From: Cyrtodaria siliqua
Lineage: Eukaryota > Mollusca > Bivalvia > Adapedonta > Hiatellidae
Reading direction: 5' to 3'
Assembly (NCBI GenBank): GCA_037043455.1
Contig: JAWPHD010010318.1
Location: 30,948 to 94,947, forward strand
Length of the DNA stretch: 64,000 nt
Shown: positions 10,146 through 21,972 of the stretch, piece by piece
Layout of the letters: every line of letters begins with the position of its first letter
Numbering within the stretch: position 1 is the stretch's first letter
The notes under the pieces: model-generated
What the model was told of the DNA's origin: nothing
Seen by the model: the letters and a program-made list of their open reading frames with translations, nothing else
Database searches by the model: none
Translations under genes and position numbers: made by a program

Positions 10146-12180
10146 AGTATCGCCTTCCATCTGATATTGATTTTAATGCCTGTCGCAATGAAACTGCGGG
10201 TTCTTTAACGGATTTCTGTACAAAGCGGTATAAGCGAGAAAAAGCAGATACACATGCACTTACTGCTTGGATGAAAACTATTTCCGAAATGGTTGAATTA
10301 CGTATTTTATTTTACGAATCAAATCCATCCCTGCTTCCACGGCCTTCTACTTACAATTTACGACACCTTAAGAAGGGTATTCAGAAAGTACATACTAAAT
10401 TTGCTCTAGTTCCAGCAGACTTAGCTTCCAAAAAAATAATTATTGTCTGGCGACTGCATTATATCAATACTTTGAATGCTGAGCTGGCGAGCACTTCTGC
10501 TTATCTAACTACACCTCTGCTGGAGACGGACATTGTTTCCCAGCATGTGAATTTATGGTGACTATAAAGGTTTCTGTAATTAGTAAGCAGACGAAACTCC
10601 CTACAATGTACTGGATACCCAGAATTCACAAAATTCCTTACAAAGCACGTTTTATCGCTAATTCTAGATCATCTACTTCTACTAGAGAAGTTCTTGACAA
10701 ACTACGGTGTAAGCATGTTCATGCCTCTTCTATAAGCACCTACGACTTTTCTACACTGTATACTACACTACCACATAATCTTATCAAAGAAAAATTGCTT
10801 CATCTTATTCAGAAGACATTTGCTAGAGAAGGTACAACTTTTCTAGCTTGTAATAATGTCAGGGCTTTTCTTTACTAACGCCCCCATTGATAAGTATAAT
10901 TTGTGGACTTGTACTGATGTTTGTAGAGCCTCATCTTTTCTTCTGGATAGCATTTTTATAAGATACGGTAAAACTATTTACCGTCAGGTTGTTGGTATTC
11001 CTATTTGTACTAACTGCGCCACTTGTTGCAGATTTGTTTTTTTTTTAACTGCTATTAAAGAGATTTTATGTTGAGTTTGTCACCTGCTAGCCAGGGTGAA
11101 ATTATTGATGCCTTTAATAATACTTCTCGGTATCTTGATGACATACTCAATATTGATAAGCCGTTCTTTGCTCATATGGTTACTAACATTTATCCACCAG
11201 AGCTCACGTTGAATAAAGCCAATAGTTCGGATACATTAGTAGCATTTCTCGATCTTCATCTCTCGATTTCGAATGATTGTATTTATACTAAAATTTATGA
11301 TAAGAAAGATGATTTCAATTTTAACATCGTTAACTATCCACACCTGGATGGAGATGTACCTCGTGCTACTTCATACGGGGTGTATATCTCCCAGCTCATT
11401 AGATTTTCTAGAGCGTGTAATGATGTTATTGACTTCATGATCGAAATCAACTTATTACAAGTAAACTTCTTCAGCAGTGTTTTCGTTATCACAAAATACG
11501 TAGATCTTTCTCTAAATTCTACCGCCGCAACGAGGGCCTGCTGGAAAAGTACAACACCAACCTTAAAACACTTCTGCGACTAGGCATATCACAATCCTCA
11601 TTTTATGGAGATGTGGTCTATAAACTTCGAAAGTTAAAGGGGTCTGACGGATTTCCTGACCGCTTTACAAATTTAATCCGGAAGTTCGTCAGAAAAGGAT
11701 ATAACCCTTTGGTTTTACAGGGCAATGCATGTTTAGTGAATGACCCCTCTACAGTCAGTCATTACGCTATACTTGTCACTTGTGCGACGACTGGACTACC
11801 TCTTGGGACTCTATGATTGTACCTACTGAAACCCCAACTAAGGGAGGTGGGTGCATGAGCTTTCGTCCCTCGTTTTTTCTGGTCGTACCCTAGATTGGTT
11901 TTCTCTTTAGCTGCAACTACTATGGTTGTTCAGTACGATTCTGGATACATCCTGAGATATTTATTATTTTGTATGTGTTTCTTTAGTTACTTTCTCTGGA
12001 TCTCTTTATTGTCAGAGAATTCCTTTTGATGGGATGTAGTTTTGTTTACACTGCGCATATAAAATGGATGCAAGCTAACTAGTAGACCTTATTGCCTACT
12101 GACCGTTCCAAGTCGGTAACACTGTCTTCACCACCCTTTCTGTTGTGTTTTGTCTCTTTGATTGTATTATCAAGTCCTTG
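10146..12180 (+). pseudogene. Penelope-like element copy 1: truncated, frameshifted reverse transcriptase
   Basis: A Penelope-like RT in pieces over several frames. It opens at 'YRLPSDIDFNACRNE' (about 10,148), then 'SLLPRPSTYNLRHLKKGIQ' and 'FALVPAD'. After a frame change near 10,560 come 'KLPTMYWIPRIHK' and 'YKARFIANS'. A deletion then removes a stretch that is present in copy 2, before 'YDFSTLYTTLPH'. Further frame changes near 10,870 and 11,050 precede the catalytic 'YLDD' (11,131-11,142) and 'VNYPHLDGDVPRATSYGVYI'. A last piece (11,613-11,816) ends the ORF. The GIY-YIG half seen upstream of the RT in copy 2 is missing, so this copy is 5'-truncated. The 3' region (about 12,010-12,170) is recognisably related to the terminal repeat of copy 2. 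It is clearly inactive and more diverged than copy 2. Confidence 0.88.
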
Positions 12181-12239
12181 TTTGCAGTACAGTGCGGACC
12201 TACGATGCCATTGCGTCCGGACGCTGTGGTTTCTATAGG

Positions 12240-12432
12240 ACCGTATATCTCATTTTTGTAAGTGAGGAATTGTCAATCATTACGGATGGCGGGAGGTCTA
12301 CAGTACTGGTTCTACCCAGGAGAAGTGGGTGGTCTGCCTCCTCCACCCCAAAAATGTCGACCGTCATATATAACCTTGCATGTGAAGAAAATGACGTAAA
12401 ACCCCATACAAACAAACAAACCAAACATACAA
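12240..12432 (+). mobile_element. SINE body and tail
   Basis: Same family as 8,920-9,090: 'cattacggatggcgggagg', 'cagtactggttctaccca', 'ggtctgcctcctccacccc', 'gaccgtcatatataacc', then 'tgacgtaaaaccccataca' and an (AAAC)n tail. It follows directly on the 3' end of Penelope-like copy 1. No good tRNA head is visible immediately upstream. Confidence 0.65.
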
Positions 12433-12987
12433 ACGAATTGCGTTCCCATCGGAATCTCTTGCTAAAAGGTTCACTTACATGTACGCAGCAATAATAATGA
12501 GCTAATTTAGGTGTACATCGAATCGAGCCAAGCGAGCCGTAGCGAGTTTCTGAGGATATACGAGTCAGGAGCAAGCAAAATGAATATCAATATGTGGAAG
12601 TTCTGTAAAAAAAAATACTCAAAAGAAGTAGTCTATTGTCGTAAAAATGGTACTTCTCTGCAGTTTTGAAAGTGGGGCCAGGGGCCCTTTGAATTTGGTA
12701 AAATATGCATGTGAATAAATACTGATGAAGGTGATCCTTTGGGAGCAACAAACACAATTAAGAGAATAAAGCAGAGACTCGGTTTTATTGAGTCTGTTCA
12801 TGAGAAGTAATGAAAGAAGCAACACCTCTCACGCCCCCTAGCACCGGCTTAAGCTGTATTCTACTTTAAAGCCACCCATATTGGGCTCATTGGTCCCAAA
12901 GGACCAGTACAAATAACACTACTGATTCGTAGCACGGGGAGAATTTTTACTATTTTTGCCATCTTTGTTTACATAGAGTTATATAGT
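12433..12987. other. No gene recognised
   Basis: Unassigned sequence between a SINE tail and the terminal repeat of Penelope-like copy 2; only short, unconvincing frames. Confidence 0.5.
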
Positions 12988-13431
12988 AAAAGAAATATAA
13001 AAAGATCGGACAGGGAAAGTAGCATTCAAGGAGGACAGTCAACCACAAAACACAGAAACAAACACACAAACAGACAAACAAGAAGGCAAAAGCAATAATA
13101 AATGCAAACGACATCACAAACACAAAAGGGTTGACAATAGGGCTACCGCCTTGGAACGGTCAGTGGCAAAGTAGGCCACTGGGGGTTTAAACCGGTTCTA
13201 GCGTGAACCAAACCTCACACTTACTCTACTGTCATCCCATTAAAACAGGACAGTGTAAATAAAGAAATCCCCGCCATGATCTAATCTCTAACCAACAAGG
13301 CAGCATCAATAGGCAATATAAGTAAAACACAAACATGCTCGTGTAAATATAATACAAAAAAACAATAGCCTAGAAAGTCACAATGAAGGTACTCAATGAC
13401 TTGGCAGAAGCCAGAGCAGTAAAAGAATAAA
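12988..13431 (-). repeat. 3' long terminal direct repeat (pLTR) of Penelope-like copy 2
   Basis: This 444-bp block starts 'aaagaaatataaaaagatcg' and ends '...gccagagcagtaaaagaata' on the plus strand. It recurs almost unchanged and in the same orientation at 19,312-19,759, with the RT and endonuclease genes between the two. Partial copies lie at 21,973-22,101 and 59,866-59,953. Long direct terminal repeats, often called pseudo-LTRs, are known for Penelope-like elements. I looked for a hammerhead ribozyme core in it and did not see one. Confidence 0.85.
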
Positions 13432-13493
13432 CCATTAAGGGCACGACAAAAAAGATCATAGACAAACATCAAACGCCACCGTCCCAATGGGCT

Positions 13494-15270
13494 TTAGGTA
13501 GACGTCATCATAGGGTCCACAGTCATCGTACAATTAAAGAGGAAAGCATAGTGGCGAACTGTAAAAGGGTTCACCACCAAGCATGCAGTACGTTGCAAAA
13601 TGATAGGGTCATAACCTCTTTTGATAAACTTTTTAACAAGTTTAACAAAGATAGTATGAAAGTGATGATGACCGAGAATCTTACGAAGTTTATAAATCAC
13701 ATCACCATAGAAGTCAGGTTGTGATAGTCCTTGTCGCAGAAGAGGCCTTAAATTATTTTTATATTTGGAAAGAAGATCAGGGTTACGATAAAAAAAAATT
13801 GCAAAGGTTTTACGAAGTTTATGGTAACGGTAATCCTGATTGAGTAACTTTTTAGTTATACACAGATTACGAATATTAAAGTCCTCATCTCGAGTACAAG
13901 CTTTAGAAAAACGAATAAGTTGAGACACATACACCACATATTAAGAAGTTGCTCGGAGAACATCCCCATCCAAGTGGGGATAATTAACAATGTCAAAATT
14001 AAAATCATCTCTCTTGTCATAGATTTTGCTAATTATTTTACCATTTTCAATCGAGAGATCTAAATCAATAAAAGAAGCGTTATAATCAGATATATTAGCT
14101 TTATTAAGCTGAAGTTCTTTAGGATAAATATAATTAACCATAGTTGGAAAGAAAGGGTTGTCAATGTTCAATATGTCATCCAGATACCGAGAGGTGTCAT
14201 TAAAGGCTTCAATAACATCTGCCTGGGTATCTGGTGAAAGACTCAACATGAAATCCCTTTCATAGCAAAATAAAAACGAATCTGCGACAAGTGGTGCACA
14301 GTTCGTACCCATAGGGATATCAACAATTTGGCTATAAACGGTGGTTCCATACCTGACAAAAATATTATCTAATAGGAAGATGAGTGCTTCACAAACTTCA
14401 TAGCAAGTCCACATAGTATAATTGTCTAAACTGCCGTTAGTAAAAAACGCTTTTATATTATTACATGCCAAAAATTTAGTATTTTCTCTAGCGATTGTTT
14501 TTTGAATAAGAGAAATTAGCTTGTCTTTAATAAGGTGATGTGGTAAGGTTGTATATAGTGTAGAGAAGTTATAAGTGCTTATTGATGAAACTTGACCTTT
14601 ATTGAAAATTTTATCAAGCACGCCTCCTGAATATTTTATAGACCAAAATAAATTAATCCCAGACTTTTCATAAGTTTTATCACAATATAGTTTAACGTGA
14701 TCTTTAACGGCAGTAAGACAAGAAGTTAAAAGTTTGAAGATGTTTGTTGTGGTGCAGGCACTATAATTCGAAATAAAGCGAGCCTTTTATGGATTTTTAT
14801 GTAATTTAGGAATCCAGTACATAGTAGGCAGTTTATTTTGCTTATCGTTTACACCAGCCTTGAAAGTAGTGCACCGAGTGATATGTGCGGAAACAACATC
14901 ATCCTCAGTAGAATTAACTGGAGTATACGAATTGGTGCTGCCGTGTTCCAGAGATGAAACATTGACGTAATGTAATCGTCAAACAACAATTACATTATTA
15001 GCTGCTTTATCTGCAGGAACTAAAGCAAATTCATTATGAAATTCCTGAATTCCCGATTTTAAATTACGAAAGGAAAACCTAGGTCTCGGAGGAAGTAAAG
15101 AGGGGTTAGAATTATAAAAGTTAATACGTGTATCTATAATTTTCAGAATTGACTTTTTCCAAGTAGAAAGTGAGTTTAGGTCCGCTTGTTCTCTACGACA
15201 CCATATGATACTAAAATCGTCAATGGAGTGGGCGATCTGGGCACGACAGGCATTAAAATCAATAGTTGAA
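13494..15270 (-). pseudogene. Penelope-like element copy 2: reverse transcriptase
   Basis: Minus strand, 5' to 3' from about 15,270 down to 13,494. A DFNACRAQ-like start follows, then 'NPSLLPPRPRFSFRNLKSGI', 'FALVPADKA' and 'KLPTMYWIPKLHKNP', with an in-frame TAA near 14,787. Then come 'ISTYNFSTLYTTLPHHL' (about 14,580), 'IPMGTNCAPLVADSFLF', the catalytic 'YLDD' at 14,175-14,186 and 'VNYPHLDGDVLRATS'. A stop or frame break at about 13,940 precedes a C-terminal 147-residue piece with 'VSQLIRFSKAC' and 'YKLRKILG'. Motif order is that of Penelope-like RTs (no LTR integrase, no LINE endonuclease). The RT lies downstream of the GIY-YIG domain, the arrangement reported for Naiad-type elements (Craig, Arkhipova and colleagues). 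Few breaks mean it is relatively young, but it is not intact. Confidence 0.9.
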
Positions 15271-15272
15271 GG

Positions 15273-16184
15273 TTATCTATATTTAGGACCTTTCGAAAAC
15301 AAATGCCGAATACGTTTATTAGTAATATCAAAATTATCAGTGATGACTTGACCTGCTGGAGCATAGCAAAATTTTGATGTGTTGCATTTACATTCCTTAG
15401 GAGTATTATGTACTATATCAAGGTCAGAAACTATTTTGTTGTAGTTGAAAATAATATTTCTAGTAGGCTTTTTATACTTATAACAAATTACAGGACTTCC
15501 AACAAAAAATTTGAAATATTTTGGGATAGAATCAAGTACATGAGTATCTCGAAAAATACTAGGCATGTCAATGAAATCAATACCTATATTAATATATAGA
15601 AGTTTTAGAAAATGCCTGACGTTATCAGACTCCTTGTCAATATGGGGTCTGAGAACATGTTGTGTGTGGCTTTGAACTATGGAAGCAGTATTATGCAAGG
15701 GATACGAATGAACATTTTGTCGGCCTTTGATGTTATCATTAGGCCTAAGACCATGAGACTTAGATTTACGCTTTCGAATAGAAAATATAGAAAAAATGTC
15801 AATATTAGGATCTTTAGAAATATTTCCTTCTTGATAAATATTGTCATTAAGGCCGAGTGGATAAGGTGTCTGTAAGTTTTTCATCCACTTAAGTTCTGCA
15901 ATATGTCTAGCATTTATTTTAAAGCTTTTAGTAGCATCATTATCAAAAAATATATATTCAATCGGTTGAACAGTTACGTTATTAAAATTATGACCTGACT
16001 GACGAAAGTAATTTTTTAACTTTTTAGGATTACTTGCATTATATTTGTGTTCACGAAATCGAACTTTTAAGGATCGACCTGTTTGTCCAACATATTGTAT
16101 ACCGCAACTTTTATGACGTGAGATGTACGTCAATCAACATTTGAAGCTAGACATACATTAAACAATCTACCATTAACAGCTGAT
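15273..16184 (-). pseudogene. Penelope-like copy 2: GIY-YIG endonuclease and linker upstream of RT
   Basis: The frame is open from about 16,133 to 15,273 (about 286 codons) and extends upstream to 16,184 past one in-frame TGA near 16,134. It encodes 'CGIQYVGQTGRSLKVRFREH', the core of the GIY-YIG nuclease as found in Penelope-like elements, followed by 'HIAELKWMKNLQTPYPLGLN', matching the end of that domain. A linker of about 150 residues comes next, then 'CKCNTSKFCYAPAGQVITD' and a C-terminal 'FSKGPKYR' that leads into the RT. The endonuclease nicks target DNA for retrotransposition in this family. Because it precedes the RT, the element has the permuted (N-terminal nuclease) layout. The upstream part of the domain is cut off by a DNA transposon at 16,189-18,551. 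Confidence 0.88.
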
Positions 16185-16188
16185 TTAA

Positions 16189-18551
16189 AGGGTCCTCCAA
16201 ATTAAAATAACTTTCTTTGTATAACAAAGATAATGATTAGCAGTTTCTAAAAATACTTCGGTCAACATCGTAAACATATTCGTTCATCGGTAAATCACGA
16301 ATCCATACGGCACATTTGCCCCTAATACACACCTGTCACGGAAACGTAACTGAGGTTTCACGGAAACAGCCGAATGGAAAAACCCCGTTGACGTCACGCA
16401 TTACCTATGGTTCGTTAGAAACCAAAATGGCGGACACAAACGAAGTAAACAATGCGAGCGAAGTGGAAAATCAACATTTTGTGTAACCCATCCACTTTGA
16501 TTCTGAGCGTATAAAGTATAAATGAAAACAATAAACGAATAATACAAATTAACTCATGGTATTGAATTTTTCAATGCCTTCATCCTGTGACTGTGTCTCC
16601 GTCTGTGGGTCTGCAAATCGGAGAATCGGGGAATTGCGTCAGGTTTCAGCATTGGTTTTAATTTTTGATACCTACCGTATTTACTCAATGAGTCCGGACA
16701 CTCATTAATTCCGGACACCTAATTAATTGAAGAAAATAATAAAACTAGTGCTCGGACATATTAAGAAATCTTATTTCAATAGTTTTGATGCTTTTTTAAA
16801 TTCGGACATCGGGAAAAGATGAACTATTCGCCGAAAATGACAGGTTAAAATTACGATCAAAGACTTCTAATTGCTGATTGCATCTCGATAATTACCAACA
16901 GAGGCAGCAGAATATACTGCAATGAATTTAATTGTAACTTGTTTGATGCAATTAAATAAAAAAAATTGATCGTGATTTTTTACTGTTATTAACGAGCCAT
17001 TTTGAAACAATTACATTATTACTGACCCATGCTATAATTCTGTGTAATCGGTCAGGCGCGTGTTGAAACAATTGTCTAAACCGGGTAAAACCATTCCAAT
17101 GTAGGTGTTACGGGATGTTTTGTGTTGTCGCTGTCGTAGCTAGTGGGCCATTCCATTATCTGGCATTACCAGCAAAAAAATACGGTTAAAGTGCTGTGCG
17201 ATTGGTTGTCTGTTTGTACAGACACATGAAATATTTTTTATTTCATACTATAAGCATGGCATGCTTTGTTTTTTAGCTTCGATTTGAGGAATAACATGAT
17301 GGTGCAATTAAATGGATAAAGAACACGACTATTTTATAATTTTAATTTATTTTCTGCAATACCTTGTATGTTTTTATTTTGTAATAAAATAATCAACATG
17401 TTTTAAATTTGCATTGTCTCATTATTCAATAAAGTTCATTGCTACATTTCAAACAAAATATAATAATTTAATATAATAAACTAGATGTCATAATTGTTCA
17501 TTAGTTCATTGTTTACACATTTTTTATTAGTTCACTGTTGTGGATTAAATCGCATATAGCCCAGTATACTATTACACAGTCCGCATTAGCCAGCATAAAA
17601 CTACACTTGTGACTAGAACGTGACAGTTCCACAGATCAAACAGTGTACCGCTCACTCACCGCAAAATGCAAAGGAATTACCCACTCTACCCGCGTGTAAA
17701 GTGTGTCTCGGTGTACTGATTTCACAGGTTTTACAGTTTGCCCAAGTTGAGTACCATAATTTTAGACAGTTTATAGAATAGCCGAATAATTACCGATAAG
17801 TGATCATTAACGGATGGATTTTCGTAATTACCGTAAACAATGAAGGTGAGATTGCCCCGAACATCACGGTTAAAAATACTTACCGTAGAATGTTAATTTA
17901 CCGTTCCCTCTCAAAATATTCGGACATTGGCAAATCTGAATTAATTTTGGAAAGTTATATTTCCGGCACCAAAAAAAAAAAATTATGTTATCCCGTCTGA
18001 ACTGATAGAGTAAATGTAATCTCTTTTTCGTTTCTTAAGAGTCATCAAAATCTTTCTCAGTAAAATGGTCCGACCATACGCGAGAGTGCTCTGAAAAATT
18101 CCATTACACACCGTTTTGCAAAACAAGTTCAATCCATTGTGTGTAGACTTACACTGCCTTCCTGTGTACTTTTTCTACAAAAGCTTAATGAGCACCTTTT
18201 CACCATGATGAAGACACGAACACATCAATAATATTCCAGGGTTTAAAACACTTAGGCTACCGGAGAAAAAAATGGACATCCAACAAGAGTAACGGTTTGT
18301 TTACACATAGATACGCGCCATAATTGATTATGTAAATTAGGTAGTGTGTACGGAAGATGTGATTGTTCTTCCCTTATGACGTCATTTTCCGAAGATCGAT
18401 CGCGCACCAGTTTTGTTTGTGTACAGGTAAACTTCATACCTGTAAAACTTGCATTTATCAACGGTTTTTGGAAAAACGGACGATGACATTGACATTGTTT
18501 TATAATAAGCTTTCATTTAAAATCACTTTATTTTTCAATTTGGAGGATCCT
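16189..18551. mobile_element. TTAA-flanked DNA transposon (piggyBac- or Kolobok-like), non-autonomous
   Basis: TTAA occurs at both borders (16,185-16,188 and 18,552-18,555). The ends are inverted: 'agggtcctccaaattaaaat' on the left, and on the right the reverse complement of 'aggatcctccaaattgaaaa'. Removing the 2,363 bp plus one TTAA makes the Penelope-like reading frame continuous, so this is a clean insertion. The interior shows no transposase. It has a second pair of inverted ends (about 16,676-16,705 and 17,990-18,018, 'tttactcaatgagtccggac'-like), suggesting a nested element. A CRE palindrome TGACGTCA lies near each end (16,389-16,396 and 18,377-18,384), and there is a short frame, MADTNEVNNASEVENQHFV, at 16,427-16,486. 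TTAA duplications are typical of piggyBac and Kolobok; the purine start of the TIR slightly favours Kolobok. That choice is inference. Confidence 0.85.
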
Positions 18552-18555
18552 TTAA

Positions 18556-18949
18556 TGGTGAACTTGCAAGATAAATAATTGCAACAACTGCACCTCTTAG
18601 TATTGCACTTATTAATAGAGGGAAACATCCTGCGCCTCGAATGAACTAAATGATTTCTGAAAGGAGACTTTATATGGTATTTCTTCAAAACAGGTGATCG
18701 TAGAGGAGTTACGGAAACTTTTGAGCCATTATTAAAAATCCTAGTAATATTATTAAAAGGAACATGAAACGAGGTTGCCGAATGAAGATTTAAAGGTGTA
18801 AGGCGTACATATGGTTTAGTTCTAAAAAATGAAGAGTAATTTTGTGGAATTTGTATTGATGACGCAGATTGTAACCGAAGAGGTGAAAGATTTCTTTTTA
18901 AAGTTTTAACTAATAGACTCATAATTGTTAATTTGGAGAGTAATACCAT
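18556..18949 (-). pseudogene. Penelope-like copy 2: N-terminal region with cysteine motif
   Basis: Minus-strand frame from about 18,949. It is rich in Ser, Leu and basic residues and ends with 'NKCNTKRCSCCNYLSCKFT' just before the TTAA insertion. A Cys-rich CNxxxCxxC stretch shortly before the GIY-YIG domain fits the leader of this retroelement family. Translation past 18,556 belongs to the inserted transposon, not to this gene. A pyrimidine-rich 'cttttcgcag' precedes 18,949 and could be a splice acceptor. 18,950-19,311 is probably more of the element's 5' part but is not readable as protein. Confidence 0.75.
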
Positions 18950-19311
18950 TCTGCGAAAAGCGAAATAAGGGCCAATTAGTATTTATTAGAGATACGAAAT
19001 AGAATCGTAACAAAGATCCATAAGAAATAATATTAGTAAACTTACGGACTGTTAAAAGAGGTCCAAAACTCGACATCAGTGTCTAATACAAGATAATGAG
19101 GAAAGTTAAGGAAACCCTAATAAAATGGGCCAAAATGTCGATCAGCACAAAACCTTCAACGCGGTATATGAAACACACGTGTTTAAGAAAAAACTGGATC
19201 AATGAATGTCATACAATCCCTGTAGGATGTAAAAATAACAATATTGATTAGATGTACGGGGGAGACTTTTTACGGTCGCCACACGGCACAAACAACACTA
19301 TTGTGCACTAA

Positions 19312-19759
19312 AAAGAAATATAAAAAGATCGGACAGGGAAAGTAGCATTAAAGGAGGACAGTCAACCACAAAACACAGAAACAAACACGCAAACAGACAA
19401 ACAAGAACTCAAGGCAAAAGCAATAAAAAATGCAAACGACATCACAAACACAAAAGGGTTGACAATAGGGCTACCGCCTTTGAACGGTCAGTGGCAAAGT
19501 AGGCCACTGGGGGTTTAAACCGGTTCTAGCGTGCACCAAACCTCACACTTACCCTTCTGTCATCCCATTAAAACAGGACAGTGTAAATAAAGAAATCCCC
19601 GCCATGATCTAATCTCTAACCAACAAGGCAGCATCAATAGGCAATATAAGTAAAACACAAATATGCTCGTGTAAATATAATACAAAAAAACAATAGCCTA
19701 GAAAGTCACAATGAAGGTACTCAATGACTTGGCAGAAACCAGAGCAGTAAGAGAATAAA
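19312..19759 (-). repeat. 5' long terminal direct repeat (pLTR) of Penelope-like copy 2
   Basis: Near-identical to 12,988-13,431 and in the same orientation. Differences seen include a 4-bp insertion ('actcaagg' for 'aagg'), 'cttgg' to 'ctttg' and a handful of substitutions. The small number of differences points to a fairly recent insertion. The element as a whole is therefore 12,988-19,759. Confidence 0.85.
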
Positions 19760-19989
19760 ACTTGTTGCGACTACTCCTCTGAAACTACTTGACATATTTG
19801 CATGAAGCTTCACAGAAATGCTGATCTAGCTATCAAAAATATATCAGTAGAGCTTCAAGGTCATTGACCTCTTGCTAGTTAAAGTAGCTAACATTCAACA
19901 CTACGTGTAGCAGTATGTTCAGTATTTGTCAGGTTTGATCTCGTGCCAGTTTTAGCTCTTCTGACCAAGGGCCAGCAGAGATTATGGGA

Positions 19990-21480
19990 TGGCGAGTTGT
20001 CCGTCGTCCGTCTTCTGTCCGTTAACGTTTGCCTCTTTAAGACGATAGAGCCTGCATTTTTCATCCGATATTTACCAAACTTTATCAGATTGTTACTATC
20101 AATGAAACTTGGACAAGTTCGAAAACCAGCCTGATCGGACCAGTAATAGCGGAGTAATGGCCCTTGATTTAGTTAAAAATGCTATAATTTGATCGTTAAG
20201 ACGATAGGGGCTTCATTTTTCATCCGATCTTTACCAAACTTTACCAGATTGTTAATATCAATGACATCTCGGAAAAGTTCTAAGACCAGACAGATTGGAC
20301 CATTTACACCGGTTTTCTGAAATACGCTATAATTTGTCTCGTTAAGACAATAGGGCCTTCATTTTTCATCCGATTTTTACCAAACTTTACCAGATTGTTA
20401 CTGTCAATGAAATCTCAGACAAGTTCGTTAACCACCCAGATCGGACCAGTAAAGGCGGAGTAATGGCCCTTGATTTAATTCAAAATGCTATATTTTGCCT
20501 CGTTAAGATGTTAGGGCCTTCATTTTACCAATCTTTACCAGATTGTTAATATCAATGAAAGCTCAGACAATTTTAAACCAGCCAGATTAAACCATTTACA
20601 CCGGAGTTAGGGCCCTTAAATTTCTGAAATATGCTATGTTTTGGACTCATTAGACGAAAGGGCCTTCTTTGGCCGGATTTCAGTGAAACTTTGCAGGGAT
20701 GATCAGTACCAAGCCTAGCTGTACATATAGTCATCGTGTTTCGGTTGAATGACTTTGGTGGAGTTATGGCCCGTTAAAGGTTTTAATACATAAACATGTT
20801 CCTGACTAGTTCTCCTAAACCCCTGGCCGGATTTTAACGGAACTTTTTAGGGTTGATCAGTTCCAGGTCTAGTTGTGTATATCATCGCCGAGTTCCGGTT
20901 TACATATTTTTTGGCGGAGTTATGGCCCTTTAAATGTTTCAATACACAAACTTTGTCTGGACTCCTGAACCCGTCTCCGGATTTCAACGAAACTTTACAA
21001 GGATGCTCAGTATATAGCCTAGTTGTGCATGTCATCGCTATATTCCGGCTGAATGATATTTGGCAGAGTATTATGGCCCTTTAAATGTTTTGATACACAC
21101 AATTTGTCCTGATTCGTCTCTTATGAACTCCTTGCCGAATTTCAACTAATCTTGGCGGGGATGATCAGTACCAAGCGTAGTTGCACTTGTCATTCTGTTC
21201 TGGTTGAATGCTTGTTGGTGCTTTTAGGGTTTTAATGAACAAACTTTGTTTCGACTAATTCTCCTGATCCCCTGGCCTGATTTCAACGAATCTTGGCAAT
21301 GATGATAAGTACCAATCCTTGTTGCGCATTTCATTGTCGTGTTCCTGAGAAATGAATTTTGGCAGAGTTATAACCCATTAACGGTTTTAATACACCAAAT
21401 TTGTACAGACTAGTTCTCCTGAACCTCTGGCTGGATTTCAACGAAACTTGGCAGAGATGATCAATGCCTAAAGTATGCCA
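19990..21480. repeat. Degenerate tandem repeat, about 150-bp period, two subfamilies
   Basis: In the first part, 'catttttcatccgat.tttac' followed by 'caaactttaccagattgtta' recurs at about 20,056, 20,212, 20,358 and 20,520. In the second part, 'ggccggatttcaacgaaact' recurs at about 20,672, 20,825, 20,976, 21,132, 21,272 and 21,425, each followed by 'gatgatcagtacc' and 'gagttatggcccttta'. Period is about 150 bp throughout and the halves share the order of words, so they are subfamilies of one repeat. Open frames across it are by-products. The stretch 19,760-19,989 before it shows nothing clear. Confidence 0.85.
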
Positions 21481-21972
21481 ATCAATGGTAAAAAGTCTCG
21501 GTTAATATTCTCTTCTGCTGATACTTAGCGGATTGAGAGCAGAATCAAAGAAAGATTTTAGCGAGATGATTCTCAGCGGAGTTTTTTCGTTTTTGTTGTT
21601 TTTATGTCAATTTTTGGGCTTTAAAATGTCATGTATCGACCTTTCATACATATCGCTAATAGATACGTGATATAAAACGTAGACATTAGTCATTCAGATC
21701 ATGGAAATTTTGGTTTCGACATAGATATAGCGAATTTATGAAAATGATTCTCCGCGGAGCTTGGCAACGAGATGATACTCCGCATAGTCAATTTTTTTTC
21801 TTTTTTATGTCAATGTTCATGTCATTACCTCAAGCAAGCCAAGTATTCGACGTCATCGGCAGGTGCGCACAAGCGCACGAGAAGATCATCCGTAACGAAG
21901 ATGATTCAGTGTTTTTATTCATTTATTATTAATATAGTGAATACGAATACATTTGTAATTCGGTCTCGGTTT
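21481..21972. other. No gene recognised
   Basis: Unassigned AT-rich sequence. Words such as 'gagatgattctcagcggag' (about 21,562) and 'gaaaatgattctccgcggag' (about 21,738) recur in diverged form, hinting at an old duplication. Confidence 0.45.

Noticed and set aside
12988..13431. Hammerhead ribozyme in the Penelope-like terminal repeat
   Set aside because: Such motifs are known in this retroelement class, but I find no CTGANGA core with a matching GAAA on either strand.
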